From an uncultured Bacteroidales bacterium (GTDB lineage Bacteria; Bacteroidota; Bacteroidia; Bacteroidales; UBA932): DNA of 25,765 bases. Below are positions 8,030 to 15,591 of the stretch, piece after piece; the first letter of the stretch is position 1, and each line of letters starts with the position of its first letter. The DNA lies in the NCBI GenBank assembly GCA_905235775.1, contig CAJOMY010000024.1, positions 1 to 25,765 of the forward strand. The letters are read 5' to 3'. The notes beneath the pieces were generated by a model. It saw only the letters and a program-made list of their open reading frames with translations, did not search any database and had not been told where the DNA came from. The translations under genes and the position numbers were made by a program.

Positions 8030-8716
8030 TTATATCTTATACATTCTATCATCCGAGAAGGAAAAACAGGCGTCATCGGCGATGACGACGTGGTCCAGCA
8101 GGGTCAGGCCCACGGCGGCGACGCCTTTGCGCAGCTCTTCCGTCCGGCGGATGTCAGACGGGCCGGGCGTGGGATTGCCGCTGGGATGGTTGTGTACGAG
8201 GATGAGCGCGCTGGCGCCCCGGTCCAGGGCGGCGCGGAGGATCTGCCGGACGTCCATCGTGGTGGAGTTGCCCCCGCCCGAACTGATCAGGAGTTTCCCG
8301 ACCAGGTACTGATGGTCGTTCAGGAAGAGTACCCAGCACTCCTCATGCTGCAAGCCCTTGAGGCGCGGGATCATCAGTTCATGCACCCGCCGGGCGGTGA
8401 GGACCGGGCTCTTGACGACGGAAGACGCTTCCTGCAGGAAACGGCGGCCCAGCTCGAAGGCCGCCAGCACGCTGGCCGCCTTGCCCGGCCCGATGCCGCA
8501 CAGCGAGAGCATCCGCTCCTGCGGGAGATTGAAAAGCGTACTGAGGCGGCCGTCCGCAAGGTCAAGCAGCTGCCGCGCCAGTTCAAGCACGTTGCTGCGC
8601 CGGTTGCCGCTGCGCAACAGGACGGCGAGCAGCTCGCCGTCGCTCAGGCTCCCCGCTCCGCGGGCGAGCATTTTTTCGCGCGGCCTCTCATCCGCGCGGA
8701 GATCCTTGATTCCCAT
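8030..8716 (-). CDS. radC: RadC-family JAB/MPN-domain protein
   Basis: The 228-residue protein has the two parts of RadC. The N-terminal part starts with LRADERPREKML and a helix-hairpin-helix-like segment (LSLCGIGPGKAASVLAAFELG, about 70-90). The C-terminal JAB/MPN domain carries the JAMM motif: H175-N-H177-P-S-G and D188 in PGPSD, with an upstream glutamate near E125/E126. All metal-binding residues are kept. Despite the name, a role in DNA repair is not well established, and its biochemical activity is uncertain. It is convergent with the Fur-type gene, 59 bases away, and has its own -7-like box a few bases before the ATG. Confidence 0.94.
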   Translation of the reverse strand: MGIKDLRADERPREKMLARGAGSLSDGELLAVLLRSGNRRSNVLELARQLLDLADGRLSTLFNLPQERMLSLCGIGPGKAASVLAAFELGRRFLQEASSVVKSPVLTARRVHELMIPRLKGLQHEECWVLFLNDHQYLVGKLLISSGGGNSTTMDVRQILRAALDRGASALILVHNHPSGNPTPGPSDIRRTEELRKGVAAVGLTLLDHVVIADDACFSFSDDRMYKI

Positions 8717-8724
8717 AGCGGACG

Positions 8725-8732
8725 CAACGATA
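8725..8732 (-). promoter_or_regulatory. Likely -7 box for radC
   Basis: The minus strand reads TATCGTTG, one mismatch from TAnnTTTG. It ends eight bases before the radC ATG, the same close spacing seen at miaB and polA, and implies a very short leader. Confidence 0.4.
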
Positions 8733-8737
8733 CGCGA

Positions 8738-8793
8738 AAAATTCGTAAAAAACGAAAAGATTCGTACGCGGCCCGCTTAAAAATACGAATTTT
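8738..8793 (-). terminator. Inverted repeat at the end of the eight-gene operon
   Basis: AAAATTCGTA (8738-8747) and TACGAATTTT (8784-8793) are perfect 10-base inverted repeats. A third ATTCGTA lies between them at 8760-8766. On the minus strand, shortly after the transglutaminase-like gene stops, ATTCGTA pairs with TACGAAT and is followed by CTTTTCGTTTTTT, a T-rich tail. It could end the long operon, or be an operator for radC just downstream. Confidence 0.4.
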
Positions 8794-8799
8794 AACGGC

Positions 8800-10290
8800 C
8801 TACAGCGGCATCAGGAAGGCCGTGCTGTTGTCCTCGTCCGGTGCGGTCATACCCACGGGCGCGTTGATGAAAGTCGGGTCGCAGACAATATACTTTTCCC
8901 CACCCACCAGCACATAATCCCCCGTCACGGCGTCATGGAAGCGGACGGCCGTCGCCAGGTGGCCGGGGTAATACACCAGCGTCACCTTGAGCCCCAGCAG
9001 GTCGCGGACCAGCCGGGAGAAGAAAATCGAACGGTCCTCGCAGTCGCAGTAAGGATAGAAGAGCGTCTCGTCCGGGAAGAAGGAGCGGTCGAAACCCCAG
9101 ACATCCTCGTCATACTCATATTCGAAGCCCGTCTGGACATAATTCAGCAGGATGTTTGCCGCCTCCAGCTCGGACTTGCCGGCAATGGCGCCGCGCAAGG
9201 CGGGATAGAGTGTCTCCTTGGCCTCGTCGCTCAGCTCTACGGCGTAGAATCTCCAGCGCGTCTTGGTGTCACTGTTGACAAACGACTCGGGATAGCGCTC
9301 ATAGAAATCCAGCAGGTTCCGGTTGACCTGCGTGAAGCTGTGGGCGGCCGGGTACTTGTCCGCCTGCCGCTCCCGCTTTTCCGTCAGACTGACAGGCAGC
9401 CGGTTCTTCTGCGTGAACGCCAGACGCATCACCCGTTCTCCCGGGAAGGCGTCGCGGTAAACCTTGAGCATGGACATGCGGGAATCATCCAGCAGATAAT
9501 ACGTGACCCCATCCAACTCCCAGTAGGGGTGTTTGTAGATCATGTTGTCCGTGGCGATGATCACGTGCAGCGAACTGTCCTGCGGGGCGCGGCCCAGCCG
9601 GAGCTGGAAGCCGGACTGGCACAGCACGAATGCACAGAACACGGTGGCCGCGTCCGGAGCACCCGCATAAAGATTGTCCGCGAGCGCCTTGACCAGCTCG
9701 TAATAGGCCCAGTCACAGAGATCCATCTCAGCACGCAGGGCCAGCAGGTCGGCCAGCATCGCGTCGTATTCGGGAGCGGAGAGCGACTTCCACATTCTGG
9801 CCACGGCCGACTCGCCGTTGGCGCGCAACTTGGGCAGATCCGCCGTGTTGAGCGTCACGGAGAAGGTGGCCCCGAAAGCGGAGAAGGTGTGCTGGGGGCC
9901 GACGGGCCCCTTGGGCTTGACGATGGGAGCAATCGGCTCCGGGGCCGGCAATTCGTCGGGCGGAAGGACGATGTCTTCGATGGCGAGGTAATTGTCCTCG
10001 ATCACTTCAGGCACCTCCAACTTCGGCAGGACCACGGGCGGCACCACGGGCTCCGGGGCCGGGGTCGGGCGCGGTGCGGAACCCTGGACGGACTCCCAGG
10101 CGCGCTGCATGTTTTCCGCATAATCGGCATTCGCCTTGTCGCGAAAATCACGGTACTCCTTCTTCCAGGCCGAATCCGCCTGGGCGTATTCCTTCATCGC
10201 CTGGCGCTTGAACTCCTCGTAGGACTGGGCGCCGGCCGCCAGGGAGGCCACGAGCAGGAAAGATGCAATAACGGGTATTCTAAATCTCAT
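8800..10290 (-). CDS. Secreted transglutaminase-like cysteine protein
   Basis: The 496-residue protein has a type I signal peptide (VIASFLLVASLAAGAQ). A charged, aromatic helical stretch follows (about 23-65), then a long proline-rich linker (about 70-140). The C-terminal part is a transglutaminase-like fold with a complete Cys-His-Asp set: C417 in CDCEDRSIFFSRL, H444 in YYPGHLATAV, and D471 in VCDPTF. In such domains the triad cleaves or forms amide bonds, so the protein may be a peptidase or crosslinker in the periplasm or at the surface; the substrate is unknown. It is the last gene of the eight-gene operon, 15 bases after the LRR gene. Confidence 0.8.
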   Translation of the reverse strand: MRFRIPVIASFLLVASLAAGAQSYEEFKRQAMKEYAQADSAWKKEYRDFRDKANADYAENMQRAWESVQGSAPRPTPAPEPVVPPVVLPKLEVPEVIEDNYLAIEDIVLPPDELPAPEPIAPIVKPKGPVGPQHTFSAFGATFSVTLNTADLPKLRANGESAVARMWKSLSAPEYDAMLADLLALRAEMDLCDWAYYELVKALADNLYAGAPDAATVFCAFVLCQSGFQLRLGRAPQDSSLHVIIATDNMIYKHPYWELDGVTYYLLDDSRMSMLKVYRDAFPGERVMRLAFTQKNRLPVSLTEKRERQADKYPAAHSFTQVNRNLLDFYERYPESFVNSDTKTRWRFYAVELSDEAKETLYPALRGAIAGKSELEAANILLNYVQTGFEYEYDEDVWGFDRSFFPDETLFYPYCDCEDRSIFFSRLVRDLLGLKVTLVYYPGHLATAVRFHDAVTGDYVLVGGEKYIVCDPTFINAPVGMTAPDEDNSTAFLMPL

Positions 10291-10305
10291 GCTATCAGGT
10301 ATTTA

Positions 10306-12513
10306 TCAGTCTTGGTAGACCATCTCGGTGGTATCGTCGATATACAGGCCGTCCGGGAAAGCGTGGCCAGTCTTGACCGAAATCTCCGTCAGGCTCGAAC
10401 TGCCTTGGGTGTTAAGGTATGTCAAGGCATCATTATAGTACAGATCCAGGGAAGTCAGCTGATTGTCCTCCAAGTACAGGTACTTCAAGGCTGAAAGTGC
10501 CGACAGGTCTATCGACGTGAACGGATTCCAGCCTCCATGAATCTCCTGCAACGCAGGGCAGGCGTTCAGGTTCAGCCCTGAAATTCTGTTGCTGCTGAAG
10601 TCGAAGTAGTTCAATTTCACATTTCCCTGCAGGGTCAATGATGTAAGCGAATTGTTCTGGCAACCAACACTTTCAAGTGCGGACAAACCGGAAACATCCA
10701 ACACGGTTAACTGATTACTATAGCAGTAAAGCACCCGGAGGGCCGTCAAACCCGAAACATCCAGGGATTTGATCTGATTGTTTTGGCAGCAAAGACGTGT
10801 AAGGCTTGTGCAGCCGCCTACCAGCAAGGTCTCCGTCTGACAATCCCACAAGGAGCAGTCCTCCAGAGCGGAAAGGCCGGAAAGGTCCAGCGTGGCAATC
10901 TGATTTGTGCTGCAATCCAGTATTCTTAACTTGGAGCAGGATCGCACGTTCAAGGAGGTCAACAGGTTGCTCCCACAACTTAAATAATCCATTAGCTGGC
11001 AGGACGAAAGGTCCAGCGAAGTCAACTGGCAGGAAAAACACTGAAGGGATTGCAGTTGCGGACAGTTGCTGAGATCGATCTCTGTCAGCGGGTTGTTGTA
11101 GCAATCAAGCCAGCGCAGGCGCGACAGCGCAGAAATGTCGATCGAGGAGACTTGATTGCTGTCAAAACTGAGCGTCTGGAGCCACGTACAAGCGCCCACG
11201 TCCAGAGAGGTGATTTGATTTTCAGAGCAATACAGCGACTCCAGATAGGGCAGGCTTGACACGGACAAGCTGGTCAGTTGGTTGACGCTGGCATGCAGAA
11301 AGGTCAGATTCGGGCAGCCGGACAGATCGACGGAGACAAACTGATTCCGGTCTATGTTCAGGCTGGTCAACGTGGAAGTCGCGGGAAGCGAGATGGTGCT
11401 CAGACGGTTGCAGCTGACATTGAGCTGCTGCAGCAACAGGTTTTGCGAAGCGTCCACACGGGTCAGCTGACCCGTAATCACTCTTCCGGTATCTTCCCAT
11501 GATTCGATGCCGGTCCAAGTCAGCCACTGCAGATTCGGGAAATATTCTATGCCCTTCAGGCTGGTCACGTTGTCACTGTTGGTATTCTCGATGCGCGTGA
11601 TCCGACGCCCCTCCACGCGGCTGATTTCGCCGTCGCCGTCAGAATCGAAGCGCGCCACCAGCCAGGCCTTGAAGTTGGCATCTTCGAACTCGATCGGCAC
11701 ATAGGCGTCGAGATTTTCCGGGTTCTCCACGGCCCAGCCGAGGCTCTCGTACGAAGTGCGCGTCGGCACATCCAGATACCCGCTGGCGCCCGAGCGCAGC
11801 ACCGTATCGCCAAACGTCCGGCTGAAATACAGCATACCGTCTCCACTGCCGTTCCGGAGAATCAACTGCCGCCCGGACTCCTCGGAGAAAAATCCGTAGA
11901 AGTAGTATTGCGCTCCCACCTGAAAATCCGCCACGTTCGCACTCGTCGTCTTGAATGAGAAATCGGACAACTCGAAAGAGGAATACCATGCCAGGCCGGA
12001 CAGGCCGATACTCGACACCCTCTCCGTCCCCGTCCCCGTGCTGCGGAAACTCAGGCGCCCGGTTTTGGGCTTGAGGTAGGTGGAGAGCGCCACGCTGCCG
12101 TCGCTCTCCACCGAGAGCTTCGCCGCCGTGTCTTCATAAACGACGGAATTGTAACTGAGCGAGACATTATACCGCCCATAATCCGTCGCATTCTGGACAA
12201 AGACACAGTGTACCGCTTGTATGCTGACCAAACTTCCGTAGTATGTAAAGCTCCAGGTGCCGTCCTCCTGGCAGGTAGCCAGGCTCGTAGAAGATCCGGA
12301 GCCCGTGATCGTACGGACATATATCCGGTCTCCCGCATTCCAACCCAGGGCCTCAGCCTTGGTATCGGCGACGCCGTCAAAAGACGACAACCCGCCCCGG
12401 AGAGTCATGCGGACCGTTTGCGGCACCGCATCCGGCGATGAGAGCGGTTCCTTGGCGCAGGCCGCCAGCAACAGGACCCCGAGGGTCAGAAATCCATACA
12501 GTCTATGCTTCAT
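10306..12513 (-). CDS. Surface lipoprotein: fimbrillin-like N-terminus, EF-hand-like loop and 17 leucine-rich repeats
   Basis: The product has 735 residues. The signal peptide ends LLLAAC, with the lipid cysteine at residue 19, followed by AKEP. A lysine and acidic residue right after the cysteine resemble the surface-export signal of Bacteroidota lipoproteins. Residues about 30-280 form a fimbrillin-like module with DTKAEALGWNAGD, YEDTAAKLSV and LKPKTGRLSF, related to the next two upstream genes. A calcium-loop-like FDSDGDGEIS lies at 290-299. Residues 351-707 are 17 leucine-rich repeats of exactly 21 residues, ending in a truncated repeat. The LRR type resembles bacterial internalin-like, asparagine-ladder repeats. 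A ligand-binding or adhesion role at the cell surface is likely but inferred. Confidence 0.85.
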   Translation of the reverse strand: MKHRLYGFLTLGVLLLAACAKEPLSSPDAVPQTVRMTLRGGLSSFDGVADTKAEALGWNAGDRIYVRTITGSGSSTSLATCQEDGTWSFTYYGSLVSIQAVHCVFVQNATDYGRYNVSLSYNSVVYEDTAAKLSVESDGSVALSTYLKPKTGRLSFRSTGTGTERVSSIGLSGLAWYSSFELSDFSFKTTSANVADFQVGAQYYFYGFFSEESGRQLILRNGSGDGMLYFSRTFGDTVLRSGASGYLDVPTRTSYESLGWAVENPENLDAYVPIEFEDANFKAWLVARFDSDGDGEISRVEGRRITRIENTNSDNVTSLKGIEYFPNLQWLTWTGIESWEDTGRVITGQLTRVDASQNLLLQQLNVSCNRLSTISLPATSTLTSLNIDRNQFVSVDLSGCPNLTFLHASVNQLTSLSVSSLPYLESLYCSENQITSLDVGACTWLQTLSFDSNQVSSIDISALSRLRWLDCYNNPLTEIDLSNCPQLQSLQCFSCQLTSLDLSSCQLMDYLSCGSNLLTSLNVRSCSKLRILDCSTNQIATLDLSGLSALEDCSLWDCQTETLLVGGCTSLTRLCCQNNQIKSLDVSGLTALRVLYCYSNQLTVLDVSGLSALESVGCQNNSLTSLTLQGNVKLNYFDFSSNRISGLNLNACPALQEIHGGWNPFTSIDLSALSALKYLYLEDNQLTSLDLYYNDALTYLNTQGSSSLTEISVKTGHAFPDGLYIDDTTEMVYQD
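10393..11463 (-). repeat. 17 tandem 63-bp coding repeats (leucine-rich repeats)
   Basis: The repeats begin with L-T-S-L-D-L/V-S and end with N-Q. Hydrophobic residues sit at the fixed LRR positions, and a cysteine is common near the end (L-x-C-x2-N-Q). Every unit is exactly 21 residues with no insertion. The DNA copies are diverged, so this is an old array rather than a fresh expansion. Confidence 0.85.
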
Positions 12514-12528
12514 ATGCCTCTCTATCCA

Positions 12529-14013
12529 TTAATATTCCACCACGGGCACGTCCATTGCCAACCGGAAACCGATGGCATCCGTCCTGTCCGAGCCATAATC
12601 ATCGGTTCGGGAGCGGCCCCAGACTTTGAATCGGTAAATCACATCATCCCAGTCCCAGACATATCCGCCCCGAACCACACGGGACGTACCGCTCTCCGGG
12701 CCTTTCGGGTTGACCTGGTCATCCTCCGGGTACGGGCCGTACCAGTCGCTGCACAATTCTGCCACATTGCCGGACATGTCATAAACACCCAGTTCGTTGG
12801 CGGGCAAGGTCTTGACAGCATAATCACTCCCCCGCCGGGCCACATCGTCAAAGACGTTCCCGCCGCTGTAGGTGTAGCCTTTCGTGAAAATGCCGCCCCG
12901 CGCAGCGAACTCCCACTCCGCCTCCGTCGGCAAGCGGAAACGATAGCCGGTCTGCCGGTTGAGCGCTTCGATGAACTCCATGATCTCGCTGTAGGAACGG
13001 TAGTTGACCGGCGCGATGTTGTTGGCATAGTCGGAGGGCTCTCCCATCACGTTGAACCACATATCCCGGGTCACTTCCGTCTCCCCGATGTAGTAATGCG
13101 GAAGGGTAACCGTATGCACCGGCCTGGCGGAGTCCATCTCATCGCTGCCCATCCGGAAAGATCCCGCCGGGACATATTTCATATAGAAGGACTTGCCGCC
13201 GCTTCCCTTGATGCCTGGGAGCCAGACATACTGGCTCTCTTCATGCCTTTCCCAAGCGCCGGGGTCCACGTCCGGGTGATCCACATAACCGCTCTGCCCC
13301 GGCTGGAAGAAACCGGACGGGAAATGCCGATAGTAGTAGCTGCCGAAAAAGATGTACGGATCTTCCGGATCCGTGAAGAAGCCATAGAGGTATTCATTCG
13401 TTCCGCGGTAGAAACTGTAGCCGTATTCATACTGGAACATGTCCCTCGAACTGAATGAGAAATCCGACAGGCTGAAGGAATCGTAGTAGGAGATACCGCC
13501 CATCCTGCTGAACCAGCGCCCATTGCCCGGTTCACAATCATGGACGAACGAAATCCGGCCCGTCTTGGGGGTCAGCGTAGCATTGAGTGTGATGCCGGAT
13601 GCGTCTACAGAGAAGCTGGCATCCGGATCCTCATAGATGGCATACCTGAAATCCAGTTCCGCCTTGAAGACCGTGGTCCGCTCGGTGCGTTCAAAGAGCA
13701 CGGCATGCGCCGCACCCGTCGTCGCCCCGCCCAGGGAACCGTTGTATGTGAAAGTCCAGGCTGCCGTCTCCTCACTGTAAGTAGCCGTTCCGAGGACGGC
13801 CTTGTCGCCAACCGTCATCTTGACATAAAAACGGTTCTCGGAACTGAAAACGAAATCGCCGTCCGCCTTGGTGCCCCCGGCATCAAAGCCGACCACCCCG
13901 CCGTGAAGGTGAAGCGCACAAGTGTATTCGCCGGTCTCATCAACCGCCGGCTGCTCCACCCTTCCACAAGCGGCCAGCAGGCAGAACGGGAGAAGAATAT
14001 ATAAATATCTCAT
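12529..14013 (-). CDS. Lipoprotein with fimbrillin-like N-terminus and FGE/SUMF1-like C-terminal domain (no catalytic cysteines)
   Basis: The product has 494 residues from the ATG at 14011-14013; an ATG four codons earlier (14023-14025) is also possible. The signal peptide ends FCLLAAC. The N-terminal module (about 25-260) has GGTKADGDF, AIYEDPDASFSVD and LTPKTGRISF, and resembles both neighbours. The C-terminal part has the formylglycine-generating-enzyme fold: VPAGSFRMGS, HTVTLPHYYIGETEVT, FRLPTEAEWEFAARGG, GVYDMSGNVAELCSDWY and a final IGFRLA. The two cysteines that make FGE catalytic lie after RGG in true enzymes; here that stretch is VVRGGYVWDWDDV, without cysteine. It is more likely a binding domain of the C-type-lectin-like FGE fold. 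Substrate or ligand unknown. Confidence 0.85.
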   Translation of the reverse strand: MRYLYILLPFCLLAACGRVEQPAVDETGEYTCALHLHGGVVGFDAGGTKADGDFVFSSENRFYVKMTVGDKAVLGTATYSEETAAWTFTYNGSLGGATTGAAHAVLFERTERTTVFKAELDFRYAIYEDPDASFSVDASGITLNATLTPKTGRISFVHDCEPGNGRWFSRMGGISYYDSFSLSDFSFSSRDMFQYEYGYSFYRGTNEYLYGFFTDPEDPYIFFGSYYYRHFPSGFFQPGQSGYVDHPDVDPGAWERHEESQYVWLPGIKGSGGKSFYMKYVPAGSFRMGSDEMDSARPVHTVTLPHYYIGETEVTRDMWFNVMGEPSDYANNIAPVNYRSYSEIMEFIEALNRQTGYRFRLPTEAEWEFAARGGIFTKGYTYSGGNVFDDVARRGSDYAVKTLPANELGVYDMSGNVAELCSDWYGPYPEDDQVNPKGPESGTSRVVRGGYVWDWDDVIYRFKVWGRSRTDDYGSDRTDAIGFRLAMDVPVVEY

Positions 14014-14036
14014 TATCAATCGCATAACATTTTTTC

Positions 14037-15575
14037 TTATTGGATCCTGGGGGCATCCAGCGCCAGGCGGAAACCCGTCAGGGACAAGTCGCTGTCCAGG
14101 TCACGATACGTCACGGTCAGATAACGCTGATCCTGCCCCCGGTTGCCCCCGCGGCGGACATGCACTTCGCCGGAGTCCGGCCCCCTGGGATCCACCACCG
14201 TCCCCGTCGGGTAGGCGGCATACCAGTCATACACCCACTCGGAAGCATTTCCGCTCATGTCGTAGAAATTCAGTTCATTGGTTTTCTTGGTCTTGACGGC
14301 CTGCATGGACCAACTCCCGTCCTGCACGGCGACCTCAGCGTACTCATTGCTTCCGCTGTAGGTATAGCCGTTGGACTTCATGCCGCCCCGGGCGGCGAAC
14401 TCCCACTCCGCCTCGGTGGGAAGCCGGAATGTATAGCCTGTCCTGACATTGAGCGCCCGGATGAAGGCTTGCACCTCATCCCAGCTCTTGCCCGTGACCG
14501 GTACCGCCGCATTGGCGTAATCGGACGGTTCCCCCATCACGCGATACCACATATCCTTGGTAATCTCGGTCTGACAGAGGTAAAAGCCCCGGGTCAGTGT
14601 CACGGTGTGGACCGGCTGGGCGTCCTCGCCCCCCATCTGGAAGGTGCCGGGGACGACATAATACATGTTCAGTCCTTCCACATTGAAATTCCAGCCATCG
14701 ATCGATCCATCGTAGCGATACCACTCATTGTGATGATTGTCCACCGGCATATAAGCCCGATTGCTACGGCCCGGTGCCAGGATATCGTCGGAGAAAGCGC
14801 GTTCGTAAGCAGCCGGATTCCCCCATTTTCCATCCACGATCGTCAACGTCCGGCGCTCCGGGTCGGCAAAACGTCCATACACATAGGGTATGACGTCGTT
14901 GGAATCATAATAGAACTGGAAATACGAAGACGAAGCCTCCATTTCAAAGGTGTTGCGGTCGAGAGCCGTGTAATGTAAAATGCCATAAAACCCCGGACAA
15001 TAATACGAGTCGCCATCGGGCACAGGATCCATGCGAATCCGGCCGGTCATAGGCTCCAGGTGGATTTTAAGGTCCAGAACCCCGTCCACGATGCTGAAAA
15101 TGGCATCCTCATCATAGTAGATTGCCGCTCTTGCGTCGACCATGTTGATCTTGCCATCAGCATTGCGGTTAAAATACTGTCCATTCGCACCGTTGTCGCC
15201 TTCGAAATAATTGCTATGCCCGCCGGAGAAACCGGTCAGATCCAGATCCAGATACGTCCAGCCGCCTTCGGACGTGGGCTCCATGCGATAAATGTTCCAC
15301 TTGTCATTGGCGTTGTCCCGCCGCACCTCGATCGGGAGGGACTGCTTGCCGTTTGTCAACTGGACAAATACAATGGCCCCATCCGGCCAGGTATTCGCAG
15401 CATCCGCCTTGGTGGGGGCGTCCCAGTGGTCAATGGCGATGTCCATCCGTACCTGACTGACCGTCACGGGCTCACCCGCCGCTTCCGGCCGCTCCTCGCG
15501 GGAGCAGGCGAGCGGCAAGGACAAAACCGCAGCCAGACAGATGCAGAAGGAAAAATGTATGAATCGATGTTTCAT
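14037..15575 (-). CDS. Lipoprotein with related N-terminal module and FGE/SUMF1-like C-terminal domain (no catalytic cysteines)
   Basis: This 512-residue protein is a paralogue of the downstream gene. The signal peptide ends LSLPLAC, followed by SREERPE. The open frame extends 56 codons further upstream but runs into the BACON gene; the ATG at 15573-15575 starts the signal peptide and lies 16 bases after the BACON stop. The N-terminal module has DAPTKADAANTWPDG, AIYYDEDAIFSIVDG and LEPMTGRIRM, a diverged version of the module next door. The FGE-like part has VPGTFQMGGEDAQPVHTV, FRLPTEAEWEFAARGG, YDMSGNASEWVYDWY and TGFRLALD. The catalytic-cysteine region reads VRRGGNRGQDQRY, with no cysteine, so formylglycine formation is unlikely. 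Confidence 0.85.
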   Translation of the reverse strand: MKHRFIHFSFCICLAAVLSLPLACSREERPEAAGEPVTVSQVRMDIAIDHWDAPTKADAANTWPDGAIVFVQLTNGKQSLPIEVRRDNANDKWNIYRMEPTSEGGWTYLDLDLTGFSGGHSNYFEGDNGANGQYFNRNADGKINMVDARAAIYYDEDAIFSIVDGVLDLKIHLEPMTGRIRMDPVPDGDSYYCPGFYGILHYTALDRNTFEMEASSSYFQFYYDSNDVIPYVYGRFADPERRTLTIVDGKWGNPAAYERAFSDDILAPGRSNRAYMPVDNHHNEWYRYDGSIDGWNFNVEGLNMYYVVPGTFQMGGEDAQPVHTVTLTRGFYLCQTEITKDMWYRVMGEPSDYANAAVPVTGKSWDEVQAFIRALNVRTGYTFRLPTEAEWEFAARGGMKSNGYTYSGSNEYAEVAVQDGSWSMQAVKTKKTNELNFYDMSGNASEWVYDWYAAYPTGTVVDPRGPDSGEVHVRRGGNRGQDQRYLTVTYRDLDSDLSLTGFRLALDAPRIQ

Positions 15576-15591
15576 AAGCTGCCAGTTTTTA

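Noticed and set aside
10393..11463. CRISPR array suggested by regular repeats
   Set aside because: The period is exactly 63 bases in frame, the units are diverged, and they translate into leucine-rich repeats. There are no unique spacers and no cas genes.
12529..15575. Diversity-generating retroelement suggested by FGE-type C-termini
   Set aside because: No reverse transcriptase, no template repeat and no near-identical variable repeat pair are visible in the window.
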